From contig CAZXVH010000045.1 in assembly GCA_964643965.1 (NCBI GenBank), positions 1 through 34,607 on the forward strand: a stretch of DNA of 34,607 nucleotides, written 5' to 3'. This document shows, piece by piece, positions 8,896 to 17,176 of this stretch. Origin of the DNA: GCA-2746795 sp964643965 (lineage in GTDB: Bacteria > Chloroflexota > Anaerolineae > Promineifilales > Promineifilaceae). The notes below the pieces were generated by a model, which saw only the letters and a program-made list of their open reading frames with translations, ran no database searches and had not been told where the DNA came from. A program made the translations under genes and the position numbers. Each line of letters opens with the position of its first letter. The stretch's first letter is position 1.

Positions 8896-11835
8896 TTAGG
8901 CAGCGCGACTGGTCACGGCATGAAGCCGCAGCAGGTGCAGTTCATCGTAACTGATGGTTTCACCCAGGGCGCGAAAAACGGGGCCGAGCGCTTCAAAGCC
9001 CAGGTCGTTGAAGGCCAATAGCACCTGGTCTTGCTCCTCCGCGGAGAGCTGCGACATCTCGATAAGTTCCTCTGCAGGGCGTAGTTCTGCGCCGTTTTGC
9101 ACCGTCTTCCATAGATGGCTGAGAACCGTGCTGTGCTTCACGTCAAATATCCGGGCGATCTCGTCGATGGAGTGACCTTCGTTGAACATATCAGCCACTT
9201 CTTCGGTGCGGGATTTGTTGCTGCGGGCGCGCACTATGCCGGCTGCTGAGCCTGTCGAAGCGCCGTACCCTTCGACAGGCTCAGGGTACGCAAGGGTAAC
9301 GGCCGTTTTCACCTTCTCCTCAATCCCCTTTTCCGCACAATACGCCTGGATGATGGGTAAGAACGCAGGGGCATAATTCTCCAGCTTGGTGGCGCCCACG
9401 CCGTACAGCTGCCCAAAACTGCGCACCGACTGCGGATAAAAGATCGCCATTTCTACCAGGGTGCGGTCAGAAAAGATGACATAGGGCGGCACGGCATGGT
9501 GTTCCGCCAACTCTTTGCGCTTTTCGCGCAGCAGGTGGAACAGCGCTTTATCGTGGGGGGCCATCACCGCGGGGGCGGCCGTGGGGGCGCGGTCGGGCAG
9601 CGTCCCCTGCACCGGCTCCCCTTTGAAGACGGCATAGGCTGCGGGCGTGAGCTTGAGGCTGCCAAATTCCATATCTTGCACCAACAGCCCTTGCTGGATG
9701 AACTGCCGCGCCAGGAACTGCCATTCCTTTTTGGAAAACTCGCCGCCGATATTGTAAGTAGAGAGTTTGTCGTGGCCGCGTGACAGCACCTTTTGTGAGC
9801 GCGAACCACGCAGCACGTCGATGATATGGCTGCTGCCAAACAGTTCGCCAGTGCGCTTGACGCAGGAGAGGAATTTTTGCGCCGGAATGGTGACATCCAC
9901 CAGATTACTGTCGTCGCTGGTGCAATTGTCGCAGGCGTCGCAATTTTTGACGGTGTAAGCTTCGCCGAAATAGTTTAACAGCGGGGCGCGGCGGCAAATA
10001 TTGGTCTCCACAAAGGCCAGCATGGCATCGAGCCGGGCACGCGCCCCCATTTGTTGGGATTCCGCTTGCTGCATGATGAAGTAGTTGATGGTTTGCACGT
10101 CGCTGTAGCTGAACAGCAGTAAGCAGTCTGAACGCAAGCCATCCCGTCCAGCACGGCCGATTTGCTGATAGTAGCTCTCCAGATTTTTGGGCAAGTCATA
10201 ATGGATGACGAAGCGCACATTGGATTTGTTGATGCCCATGCCAAAAGCGATGGTGGCCACCATAATCGGCACATTGTCGTGGATGAATTGGCGCTGATGT
10301 TGGCGGCGGCTGTGGTCGTCTAATCCGGCGTGATAGGGGAGCGCCTGGTAGCCGTGGGCTTGCAATTGCGCCGTCAGAATATCGACTTGTTTGCGCGTGG
10401 CGCAGTAGATAATGCCGGATTCGTCGGGATGGTTGTTGAGGAAGGCCAGGGTTTGAGCCACGCCGTCGGTTTTGGGCTGCACGGCCAGGAAGAGGTTCTC
10501 GCGGTTGAAGCTGGCGATGAATTCGTCGGCGTCGGCGATGCCCAGCGAGGCTTTGATGTCGGTGCGGACGCGGTCGGTGGCGGTGGCGGTGACGGCCAGG
10601 CAGACGGCGTCGGGCAGGCGGCGGCGCACGTCGATAAGCTGCCGGTATTCGGGGCGGAAATCGTGGCCCCATTCGCTGATGCAGTGGGCTTCGTCGATGG
10701 TGAGGCAGTCTACCGGCGCTTGTTGCAGCAGCAGCAAAATCTCGGGGCGGAGCAAGGTTTCAGGGGCGACGTAGAGCAGGTTGACGGCGCCGGCGCGGAT
10801 TTGGTCGGTGGTATATTGGTATTCGCTGAAGGAGAGGGTGCTGTTGAGGGTAACGGCCGTTACCCCCACCTCCCGCAATTGATCCACCTGATCCTGCATC
10901 AACGAGATCAAGGGCGACACCACCACCGTCAGCCCAGGGAAAAGCAGGGCAGGAATCTGGTAGCAAATGGATTTGCCGGAGCCGGTGGGCATAATCGCCA
11001 ACGAATCCCGTTTTTGCAATACATTGTTGATCAGTTCCGGTTGCAACGGCCGGAATTCGTCGTAACCAAACACCTCTTTGAGGGCGATTTCAGGCGTGGC
11101 ATAGTGGGCTTTGGGGCGCGCCACAAAAGGAACCAGCTCTGGCTGCGACTCCTCGACGAAACCGTAATCCAGGGGATCGTCGTCGGGCATATCCCAGGTA
11201 TCAAAGGGGGCAGCGGAGGCGGCAGTTGAGGGCAAAAACCAGCCGGAAAGCTGCACATAACAGCGCAGTTCGCCTGCTGGCATCTCTTCTGGCCGCCACC
11301 AATGCGCCAGGGAAACGCGCACAATCGCCCCGGCCGGAATTTCGGCGAGCGGTTCCTGGAAGCCGACAAAGGTGAGTGTTTGCCCGTCTGCGCCGTAACG
11401 GTAGCGGATGCGTTTGCTGTCGTCGTCGCGGATGAGGGGCTGGTCTGGCTGCCAAAAGAGGGTGCTGGCGGCGGGGATGCCGGTGCGTTCGGCGATGTAG
11501 AGCGCGCCGGCTTTGGTGTGCTGCGTCACGCCGCCGTACAACACCTCTACGCCACCCGCGAGGGGCGGCATTTGCTGCTGCACAAAGGCGACCATGTCGC
11601 TCATGGGCGGCAGTTTGCGCTTTTGGCTGACGCGGATGTTTTCCACATGGGGTGGGATGAGAGTCTCGTCGGGTTGGTATTCGATGTCCCAGACGTCGCC
11701 CACGTTATATTCCATGTTGAACTGCTTGGCTTCTTTGCTGGGGGGAATGAGGCGCAGGGAACGGCCGTTAAAGGTGAGCGCCCCAATACAAGCCCCGTTA
11801 CCCATGCGTGTTTTGGCTACGATAACAATTTTCAT
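8896..11835 (-). CDS. recQ: RecQ-family DNA helicase with N-terminal extension and C-terminal HTH
   Basis: 979 residues from the ATG at 11835, chosen because it overlaps the DUF488 stop as ATGA; a longer frame to 11967 exists but would intrude on that gene. Residues 1 to about 205 form an extra domain (begins MKIVIVAKTRMGNG) that I cannot name firmly and that may be OB-like. The helicase core starts near 250: GSGKS 285-289, DEAH 381-384, QIGRAGRDG 559-567. A RecQ zinc site follows (Cys614, 632, 635, 638), then RQC winged helix, an HRDC domain near 785-860, and a C-terminal helix-turn-helix (HSIDEIARIFDVKHSTV). ATP-driven 3'-5' unwinding in recombination or repair is expected. The linker between HRDC and HTH is partly encoded by an inserted inverted repeat (9246-9284). 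At about 600 residues, usual RecQ is far shorter. Confidence 0.92.
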   Translation of the reverse strand: MKIVIVAKTRMGNGACIGALTFNGRSLRLIPPSKEAKQFNMEYNVGDVWDIEYQPDETLIPPHVENIRVSQKRKLPPMSDMVAFVQQQMPPLAGGVEVLYGGVTQHTKAGALYIAERTGIPAASTLFWQPDQPLIRDDDSKRIRYRYGADGQTLTFVGFQEPLAEIPAGAIVRVSLAHWWRPEEMPAGELRCYVQLSGWFLPSTAASAAPFDTWDMPDDDPLDYGFVEESQPELVPFVARPKAHYATPEIALKEVFGYDEFRPLQPELINNVLQKRDSLAIMPTGSGKSICYQIPALLFPGLTVVVSPLISLMQDQVDQLREVGVTAVTLNSTLSFSEYQYTTDQIRAGAVNLLYVAPETLLRPEILLLLQQAPVDCLTIDEAHCISEWGHDFRPEYRQLIDVRRRLPDAVCLAVTATATDRVRTDIKASLGIADADEFIASFNRENLFLAVQPKTDGVAQTLAFLNNHPDESGIIYCATRKQVDILTAQLQAHGYQALPYHAGLDDHSRRQHQRQFIHDNVPIMVATIAFGMGINKSNVRFVIHYDLPKNLESYYQQIGRAGRDGLRSDCLLLFSYSDVQTINYFIMQQAESQQMGARARLDAMLAFVETNICRRAPLLNYFGEAYTVKNCDACDNCTSDDSNLVDVTIPAQKFLSCVKRTGELFGSSHIIDVLRGSRSQKVLSRGHDKLSTYNIGGEFSKKEWQFLARQFIQQGLLVQDMEFGSLKLTPAAYAVFKGEPVQGTLPDRAPTAAPAVMAPHDKALFHLLREKRKELAEHHAVPPYVIFSDRTLVEMAIFYPQSVRSFGQLYGVGATKLENYAPAFLPIIQAYCAEKGIEEKVKTAVTLAYPEPVEGYGASTGSAAGIVRARSNKSRTEEVADMFNEGHSIDEIARIFDVKHSTVLSHLWKTVQNGAELRPAEELIEMSQLSAEEQDQVLLAFNDLGFEALGPVFRALGETISYDELHLLRLHAVTSRAA
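9246..9284. repeat. Inverted CTGAGCCTGTCGAAG element inside recQ
   Basis: CTGAGCCTGTCGAAG (9246-9260) and its exact reverse complement (9270-9284) are separated by nine bases. A second nested inverted repeat, CGTACCCT (9264-9271) and AGGGTACG (9283-9290), overlaps it. It is read in frame in recQ as the low-complexity linker PEPVEGYGASTGSA. The same 15-mer occurs twice as a direct repeat at 13160-13206, so this is a dispersed REP-like element. Confidence 0.85.
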
Positions 11836-12359
11836 AAGGATACGCGCTGTGTGCTGAATGACGAATCTTCGTCCGGTAAAATGTGGCTGATTTCTAAATC
11901 CAGGGTGTCGTGCAAAGTTTGGGCGACGAGGGAACGATGGCAGGCGGCCGGTTCCCGTTCTACGCAAAACAAGGCCAAAACGCGGACATCGGCGGGCAGG
12001 TCGGCCAGCAAGGTTTGCGGATCGAAGTCCGCCAGGATTTCTTGCTGGTAGGCGCGGGTGAAGGCGGGGCTGAGTTGGCTGCGCTGCCGTTTGGCTGTGT
12101 TTGTGGTTTTGTCCGCGTGATGCTGTTGTTGGCGAACGGCCGTTGTCGGGGCCAAATCTTTGCGGTGGAGATAACGGATGCCTAATTCAGCCAGTCGGGC
12201 TTGCAAGCGGGTGCTGTTAACAAAGGCATACGTGGCCCCGCGCACCCCGCGCCGCTGCCGGATATCGCAAAAGGTGTCTACCTGCGCCGCTTGCAGCGCC
12301 TGGAAAAAGGCGTCCTCGCTAAAGCCAAACACGCCTATGGTTACTATTTTAAGCGTCAT
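11832..12359 (-). CDS. DUF488 family protein (second of pair)
   Basis: About 175 residues from the ATG at 12359, which has GAGGA five bases upstream and overlaps the previous gene by 11 bases; a longer frame to 12416 is unlikely. Visible family features are IVTIGVFGFSEDAFFQAL near the N-terminus, DIRQRRGVRG (the DUF488 DxR region), and ALFCVEREPAACHRSLVA near the C-terminus, matching the DUF488 Cys...CHR motif. The biochemical function of DUF488 is not established. The gene is coupled by ATGA to recQ and overlaps another DUF488 gene, so the three probably act together on nucleic acid. That last point is inference. Confidence 0.8.
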   Translation of the reverse strand: MTLKIVTIGVFGFSEDAFFQALQAAQVDTFCDIRQRRGVRGATYAFVNSTRLQARLAELGIRYLHRKDLAPTTAVRQQQHHADKTTNTAKRQRSQLSPAFTRAYQQEILADFDPQTLLADLPADVRVLALFCVEREPAACHRSLVAQTLHDTLDLEISHILPDEDSSFSTQRVSL

Positions 12360-12918
12360 TATTTTCCTCGGACTGATACCGTTTGCGCGAGGTAAACTGG
12401 TAAAACTCGTCGCCAAACAAGCTGGGCTGCCCTTTGGTCAGGCGCAGCAACACATCTTCCTGGCTGATGAGGGCGTTTTCTTCGTCAATATGCACCACAG
12501 CCAGCCCCGCTTCCGTGAGGGTGCGCCCGATCAGTTTACTGCGATGGCATTGCTCCGGTTTGCCTTCGCTGCACATCAAGACGATGGGCAACTGCTGCTC
12601 GTAAGCGCGGCGCAAACGGCCGATGCCCTGTTGATAAAAATCTTGCCGGGTCAATTTATCGTAATCGACTTTGCCCTCGGTGTAACAATCCAAATTGTCG
12701 GGCAGGCCGCCCAGGCTGTCGCCCATAAATACGTAGCGGATGCTGGCTTGCTCAAGGTGCTGCGCCAGGTCGTGTTTGGAGAAGTCGGGTTTGTATTTGG
12801 AATACGGCTTAGAACGCACGTCGATCAAAAAAGCGATGGCGTTGGCCTGGAGAACGGCCAGAAATTCGTCAATCTCTCGTTGGCCGTAACCGATGGTGTA
12901 AATGGATGTCTGGCTCAT
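12349..12918 (-). CDS. DUF488 family protein (first of pair)
   Basis: 189 residues, a good DUF488 match: SIYTIGYGQREIDEFLAVL at the N-terminus, LIDVRSKPYSKYKPDFS with the family's DVRS-P-S, YVFMGDSLGGLP, and IVLMCSEGKPEQCHRSKLIG with the Cys...CHR pair. It is the first gene of the DUF488-DUF488-recQ operon and overlaps the next gene by 11 bases. It is a more canonical DUF488 than its neighbour; the pair have diverged substantially, arguing for distinct roles, perhaps as a heterodimer. The function of the family is unknown; the Cys-His motif might be catalytic or metal-binding. Confidence 0.88.
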   Translation of the reverse strand: MSQTSIYTIGYGQREIDEFLAVLQANAIAFLIDVRSKPYSKYKPDFSKHDLAQHLEQASIRYVFMGDSLGGLPDNLDCYTEGKVDYDKLTRQDFYQQGIGRLRRAYEQQLPIVLMCSEGKPEQCHRSKLIGRTLTEAGLAVVHIDEENALISQEDVLLRLTKGQPSLFGDEFYQFTSRKRYQSEENNDA

Positions 12919-12956
12919 TTGCGGAGTCTTGTCTCTTAAATCTGTGGATCTATACT

Positions 12957-14192
12957 TTATGTTTCCGGTTTAAAGGTCATGCCGGCGTCTCTCAAGCGTT
13001 CGACGAGGGTGAGACCCATGGCGCTGGCGGGGGTGAGGATGCCGCCGCGCTGCGGGATGTCGTCGAAGGCCAGGCAGAGGGCGACCTGGCTGAGCATTTT
13101 GGCGGTGGAACCGTAGCCTGGGTCGAGATTGTCGCCGACTTCACCGATGAGGGTGATTTCGGTTCCTGAGCCTGTCGAAGGTGCGGTTCCTGAGCCTGTC
13201 GAAGGAACTAATTTGCCAACCAGTTTAGATTTAAAGGAGCCGCTTTCCCTGGCTTCCGCAGAGGGACCTTCGCCAGGGGCGGGCAGTGCTTTGTCCGCCA
13301 ACATATCGCGCACCCCGGGAAACATCATCGCGCCCATGCCAGCTTTATAACCAGCACTAAAGCCCATAGCTGCGGCTCGATTGGGCATTTTCATCGATTC
13401 GTTGTAGCGAAAATCTTCACCATAACGCCAGCCGAGCAAGGCATTGCTGCGGCGCACCACGCGGCTGTTGATGCTGGCCATCACAAATGGGCCCGTCCAC
13501 ACTTGCAGCGCTTCATTGTAACGGGCGTCGTCTTGATCCGCTTGAGACCAGTCGGGTTCCCGTTCCGGCACGAGATTGTAGGGATTTGCCAGGAGTTTGG
13601 CTTTCGTTTTGTCGTCTTTGACTTCTTCGACCATGTTGAGCATACTGGCGACGGTGCCACCGCTGAAGCCCCCGCTGGTCGCCCAGGAAATATATTGCAC
13701 TTCATGACAATAACGGCCGTAAATCGCTTTAGCATGTTCTTGTAATACCAATGTGCCCAGGTCTGAGGGGATGGAGTCATAGCCGCAGCAGTGGACGATG
13801 CGGGCGCCGCTTTCTTCAGCCTCGGTATGGAAGCTGTCGATGTTTTGGCGCATCCACAGCGTTTCGCCGGTGAGATCGCAGTAACTCACGCCTTGCGCGA
13901 CGCAAGCGGCCACCAACGGCGTGCCGTACAAGGCATAAGGGCCTACGGTAGAGATGATGACTTTTGTCTGGGCGACGATGACCTCTAGCGAGGCTCGGTC
14001 TTGGCTCTCTCCGAGGAGGATGGGCAGGTCAGGAAGCGCTAAGGAGTCGCGGAGTTTTTCTAGTTTTTCCTGGTTACGGCCGGCGATGGCCCAGCGCACA
14101 GAACTATCGACGTTTTGGGCCAGATAGTCGGCGACCAGTTGACCGGTATAGCCGGTGGCGCCCCATAAAATGATGTCGAATGGTTTTTTCAT
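12957..14192 (-). CDS. Saccharopine dehydrogenase-like NAD(P)-binding oxidoreductase
   Basis: 411 residues. The N-terminal Rossmann motif LWGATGYTGQLVADYL (GATGYTG at 11-17) and IAGRNQEKLEKL are those of the saccharopine dehydrogenase/trans-acting enoyl reductase family, followed by CHCCGYDSIPSDLG-like sequence near 134-145 that is conserved in this family. Many members act on lipid or polyketide intermediates rather than lysine; the substrate is not evident here. Residues about 329-344 are two copies of an eight-residue unit (PSTGSGTA/PSTGSGTE) produced by a 24-base direct repeat inserted in frame. It ends 38 bases before the DUF488 pair begins, so co-transcription is possible. Confidence 0.82.
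   Translation of the reverse strand: MKKPFDIILWGATGYTGQLVADYLAQNVDSSVRWAIAGRNQEKLEKLRDSLALPDLPILLGESQDRASLEVIVAQTKVIISTVGPYALYGTPLVAACVAQGVSYCDLTGETLWMRQNIDSFHTEAEESGARIVHCCGYDSIPSDLGTLVLQEHAKAIYGRYCHEVQYISWATSGGFSGGTVASMLNMVEEVKDDKTKAKLLANPYNLVPEREPDWSQADQDDARYNEALQVWTGPFVMASINSRVVRRSNALLGWRYGEDFRYNESMKMPNRAAAMGFSAGYKAGMGAMMFPGVRDMLADKALPAPGEGPSAEARESGSFKSKLVGKLVPSTGSGTAPSTGSGTEITLIGEVGDNLDPGYGSTAKMLSQVALCLAFDDIPQRGGILTPASAMGLTLVERLRDAGMTFKPET
13160..13206. repeat. Direct repeat of the CCTGAGCCTGTCGAAG element in oxidoreductase gene
   Basis: CGGTTCCTGAGCCTGTCGAA occurs at 13160 and again starting at 13184, a period of 24 bases, equal to eight codons. The core is the same CTGAGCCTGTCGAAG element as in recQ (9246-9284). 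It adds an in-frame Ser/Thr/Gly-rich linker to the host protein. Confidence 0.85.
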
Positions 14193-14298
14193 GAAAGTCC
14201 TTTTGGCTCGTGGGATGGATAGATTGTAGTGAGAGTTTGCAAATGATCAAATAGAAGGATGACAGTTGAATGATGCGTAGTGAGTTGGGCGTCATGGG

Positions 14299-15144
14299 TC
14301 AGGCATTGGCAGGCAGGGTATGCAGGTAGGCGGCGAGGGCTTCTTGCCAGGGGCGCAGGGTGACGCCGATGGCGTTGGCGGCCAGGTTGTTGAGTGGCGC
14401 AGCCGGCGGCGGGGTGGAAGCCCGCTGGTAATCTTTGAGTAAGATGGGGGTATTGACCACCTTTGTCAGGCTGGCCAGGCGCAGAATTTCGTTAGCAAAT
14501 TCCCAGCGGGAGCAGGCGCCGCTGTTGACCAGGTGGTAAACGCCATACTGATGGGTTTCAATAAGTTGGGTGATGGCCTGCGCCAGGTCGAGGACGTAAG
14601 TGGGGTTGGCGATTTCGTCGGTGACCACGCGAATTTCTCCGGTTTCGCGGGCGCGGTTGAGGATGGCGTGGATGAAGTTGCGCCCGCCGGGGGCAAAGAG
14701 CCAGGAGAGGCGCACGATGTAGAAGCGATTGAGCAAGTTTTGCACATGGACTTCGGCGGCCGCTTTAGAACGGCCGTAAGCGTTGACCGGGTCCAGCGGC
14801 ATCCATTCTTCGTATCCTTCCGGGCGGCTGCCGCCGAAGACTTCGTTGGTGCTGATGTGCAGCAGCTCGCAGCCGAATTCCTGAGCGGCGAGGGCCACGT
14901 TTTGTGTGCCCAGGCCGTTGATTTTGTAAGCCAGTTCCGGGTTTTCGGCGCAGCCATCGACGTGGGTCATGGCGGCGGTGTGGATGATGAGAGCGGGGCG
15001 GTGGGCGGCAACGGCCGTTTTCACCCCTTCCCTGTCCGTTATATCACCCTCTGGCAAATCAAAGCCGATGAGTTCGTGGCCGGTCAAAGTTTCCCTCAGC
15101 GCTGTCCCCAGTTGGCCTTTATGGCCGGTGATTAAAATTTTCAT
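14299..15144 (-). CDS. rfbD: dTDP-4-dehydrorhamnose reductase family (RmlD/RfbD)
   Basis: 281 residues, the usual RmlD length. The N-terminus MKILITGHKGQLGTALRETL carries the GxxGxxG cofactor motif (7-13). Further features are IIHTAAMTHVDGCAENPE, ISTNEVFGG, and the catalytic YxxxK in NAYGRSKAAAE. The family reduces dTDP-4-keto-L-rhamnose with NADPH in dTDP-L-rhamnose synthesis; no rmlA/B/C are nearby, so the exact sugar is uncertain. ATG at 15144 has GGAG about nine bases upstream and a promoter further up. It could supply activated rhamnose to the polysaccharide operon downstream on the same strand. Confidence 0.85.
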   Translation of the reverse strand: MKILITGHKGQLGTALRETLTGHELIGFDLPEGDITDREGVKTAVAAHRPALIIHTAAMTHVDGCAENPELAYKINGLGTQNVALAAQEFGCELLHISTNEVFGGSRPEGYEEWMPLDPVNAYGRSKAAAEVHVQNLLNRFYIVRLSWLFAPGGRNFIHAILNRARETGEIRVVTDEIANPTYVLDLAQAITQLIETHQYGVYHLVNSGACSRWEFANEILRLASLTKVVNTPILLKDYQRASTPPPAAPLNNLAANAIGVTLRPWQEALAAYLHTLPANA

Positions 15145-15171
15145 AAATATCTCCGCTGCTAGATTTGGTAT

Positions 15172-15200
15172 ATTATAACCATCCCGGGTCTGGCTGGCTA
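15172..15200 (-). promoter_or_regulatory. Predicted promoter of the rfbD-like gene
   Basis: On the minus strand TAGCCA (15200-15195, four of six -35 matches) and a perfect TATAAT (15177-15172) are 17 bases apart, about 30 bases before the start codon. An AACGGCCGTT palindrome at 15202-15211 abuts the -35, the only intergenic exact copy in the window. Confidence 0.5.
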
Positions 15201-15288
15201 AAACGGCCGTTATGATCGAGCAAATCAGTGGACAATAGCCTGGATGGCGTCAAGCAGAATGAGGTGGGCTGAGGTATGCTTACCCGTC

Positions 15289-16926
15289 ATGACAAATAAA
15301 AAACAGGATATGGATACACAACCGTATATTCCCCGTTTCCGCCAGCCAGCACAGCGCCCGACTGCCCCGCCGCTGCGCGACATGCCCACGCAGATGTGGC
15401 AACGGCCGTTACCACCCGACCCCAGCCCTGAACCGGTACGTCGTAAGGACAGGCTGTCTCTTTGGTTGCTAACGGCCGTTATCCTGGCCTTTTTGGTGGT
15501 GAGCATACTCCTGGCCACGATGGGCGGCTTACTCCTCTACCAGGCGGATTGGCTGGCGCCCGGCGTCACGGTGGGCGGGATAGATGTGGGTGGCCTGACG
15601 CAGGCAGAGGCGGCGGCGGTGTTGGCGGCTGACTGGCAGGCGCAGACTATCTCCCTCATGGTCGACGGCTCCTCGGTGACTGTAGTTCCGGGCGACCTGG
15701 GCTTGACCCTGGATGCGGCGGCCACGGCCGTTTTGGCGCGGCAGCAAGGGCGCACGGCAGCCAGTTGGGGACAGTTTTTGCAAGAGAACGGCCGTTTCCC
15801 GGTGTCTCCCGTCTGGCAGTATGATCACGGGCAGGCCGTGGCCGGGTTGACCGCCCTGGCGGCGACGATGAAGAAGCCCCCCGTTGAGGCGCACTTATTT
15901 TGGGAAGACGGCCGTTGGCAAGCCGCGCCCAGTCAACCAGGTTATGAGCTGGATGTGGCTGAAAGTGTGGCGGCGTTGGAGCGGCAAGCGCCGCTGATAT
16001 TGGCAAACAGAACATTTCAGCCAGTCACGCGCCTTGTCAATCCCACACTGGTCGATGTCAGCGCAGTGGCCGCGCAGGCCAATGCTTTGGCCGCTGCCCC
16101 ATTAAGGATTGAGGCGTATGATCCGGTGACGGATGAAACCTTCGCCTGGACGCTGCCGCCGGAAACCTGGGGCGCCTGGCTGCGCCTGGAAGCGGCGTCC
16201 GAGCCGTTTAGCTGGTGGTTGGACGAACTGTTTTTGCGGGATTATGGCTCAATGCTGGCGGCTGAAATGGGAAACGGCCGTTTTTTGGCGGAAGATGAAC
16301 TGAAAACGGCCGTGACCGAGGCCATCGCCGCTCAAAACCCCCAGGTGAACCTGCGCGTCTATCATCCCGCCCAGGCGCATGTGGTGCAAGCGGGCGAGTC
16401 GCTCTCCAGCATCGGCCGTGAGTACGGCATTCCCTATCCCTGGATTGAGCAGGCCAACCCGGGCCTGGAAGGGCTGTCTCCCGGACAAACCATCACCATT
16501 CCCTCGCCCGATGTGATGCTGCCCTTGCCGCCAGTGGCTCACAAACGTATCGTCATCAGCCTGGGGCGGCAGCGAGCCTGGGTCTATGAAAACGGCGCTT
16601 TGCAGTGGGAATGGCCGGTCAGCACCGGCATTGCCAGCAGCCCCACGGTACCGGGCGTTTTTCAAATTCAAAGCCATGAGCCAAACGCCTATGCTGGCAA
16701 CTGGGATTTATGGATGCCTTCGTTTATGGGCATTTACCGCCCCGTGCCCGCCTCTGATTTCATGAACGGCTTTCACGGTTTTCCCACGCGGGGCGGCAGC
16801 GCCCTGTTGTGGACGGGCGATTTGGGCCATCCGGTGACGTATGGCTGCATTTTGCTCAGTTCGGAAAATGCTCAACTGCTTTATGAGTGGGCGGAGAGCG
16901 GTACAATTGTAGCGATAGAGCCTTAA
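15289..16926 (+). CDS. Membrane-anchored L,D-transpeptidase with LysM domain
   Basis: 545 residues from ATG 15289; earlier in-frame codons lack a good start. A proline-rich cytoplasmic tail (about 10-50) is followed by one membrane segment (about 57-84). Then comes a peptidoglycan-binding_4/VanW-like region (APGVTVGGIDVGGLTQAEAA near 90), a LysM domain (about 364-407, VVQAGESLSSIGREYGIPYP) and a C-terminal YkuD domain (about 418-543). Catalytic residues look like His496 (GFHGFPTR) and Cys520 in TYGCILL. The usual SHGCxR is changed, with no Arg two residues after the Cys. It should make 3-3 cross-links or attach proteins in peptidoglycan outside the cell. Six exact AACGGCCGTT-type sites or near-sites lie in it. 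Confidence 0.88.
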   Translation: MTNKKQDMDTQPYIPRFRQPAQRPTAPPLRDMPTQMWQRPLPPDPSPEPVRRKDRLSLWLLTAVILAFLVVSILLATMGGLLLYQADWLAPGVTVGGIDVGGLTQAEAAAVLAADWQAQTISLMVDGSSVTVVPGDLGLTLDAAATAVLARQQGRTAASWGQFLQENGRFPVSPVWQYDHGQAVAGLTALAATMKKPPVEAHLFWEDGRWQAAPSQPGYELDVAESVAALERQAPLILANRTFQPVTRLVNPTLVDVSAVAAQANALAAAPLRIEAYDPVTDETFAWTLPPETWGAWLRLEAASEPFSWWLDELFLRDYGSMLAAEMGNGRFLAEDELKTAVTEAIAAQNPQVNLRVYHPAQAHVVQAGESLSSIGREYGIPYPWIEQANPGLEGLSPGQTITIPSPDVMLPLPPVAHKRIVISLGRQRAWVYENGALQWEWPVSTGIASSPTVPGVFQIQSHEPNAYAGNWDLWMPSFMGIYRPVPASDFMNGFHGFPTRGGSALLWTGDLGHPVTYGCILLSSENAQLLYEWAESGTIVAIEP

Positions 16927-16931
16927 AAATT

Positions 16932-16966
16932 AGTGGTCAGTGGTCGGTGGTCAGTGGTCGGTAATC
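16932..16966. repeat. Heptamer array AGTGGTC (about 5 units)
   Basis: Units AGTGGTC, AGTGGTC, GGTGGTC, AGTGGTC, GGTAATC follow with a strict period of seven just after the L,D-transpeptidase stop. It is related to the AGTGGAC arrays at 32339 and 33361. Confidence 0.8.
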
Positions 16967-17002
16967 CGTTTTTGGGGTGGCGGCACTGGTTACGAGAGAG
17001 GG

Positions 17003-17143
17003 ATGATGAGTATGAATATGAGTATGGTGATGATATTTTTGTTGCTAATTGGTTGTGGGCTGCTGCTGGTGGCGACGGCGGCTTTGATCTATGTCTGGTT
17101 AACGCAGCGTGAGCGGTCTGGAGAAGATGAGGTGGATGCTTGA
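17003..17143 (+). CDS. Small single-span membrane protein (46 aa), function unknown
   Basis: A methionine-rich start (MMSMNMSMVM) leads straight into one hydrophobic span (IFLLLIGCGLLLVATAALIY) and a charged tail, QRERSGEDEVDA. GAGAGAGGG lies just upstream of the clustered ATGs, so the start may be 17003, 17006 or 17012. It lies between the L,D-transpeptidase and trmD, all on the plus strand. I do not recognise a family. The clear ribosome site and membrane-protein composition support it being real. Confidence 0.5.
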   Translation: MMSMNMSMVMIFLLLIGCGLLLVATAALIYVWLTQRERSGEDEVDA

Positions 17144-17176
17144 CGGCAGCCTGCACACATTGAATACTTACCGCCT

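Noticed and set aside
9246..9284. Possible intrinsic terminator
   Set aside because: The hairpin is inside the recQ reading frame, has no T-run, and is a copy of a dispersed element.
10330..11229. 299-residue plus-strand open frame opposite recQ
   Set aside because: It is antisense to an intact RecQ with all motifs, and its composition (Gly/Val/Asp-rich) is that of a reverse-strand shadow.
11302..12051. 249-residue plus-strand open frame
   Set aside because: Shadow of the RecQ N-terminal domain and DUF488 coding sequence.
12178..12939. 253-residue plus-strand open frame opposite the DUF488 pair
   Set aside because: It lies opposite two coupled, recognisable DUF488 genes and has no recognisable motif or ribosome site.
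14104..14295. 63-residue minus-strand frame between rfbD and the oxidoreductase
   Set aside because: It overlaps the oxidoreductase start in another frame, and no motif or ribosome site supports it. The 106-base gap holds nothing else I can identify.
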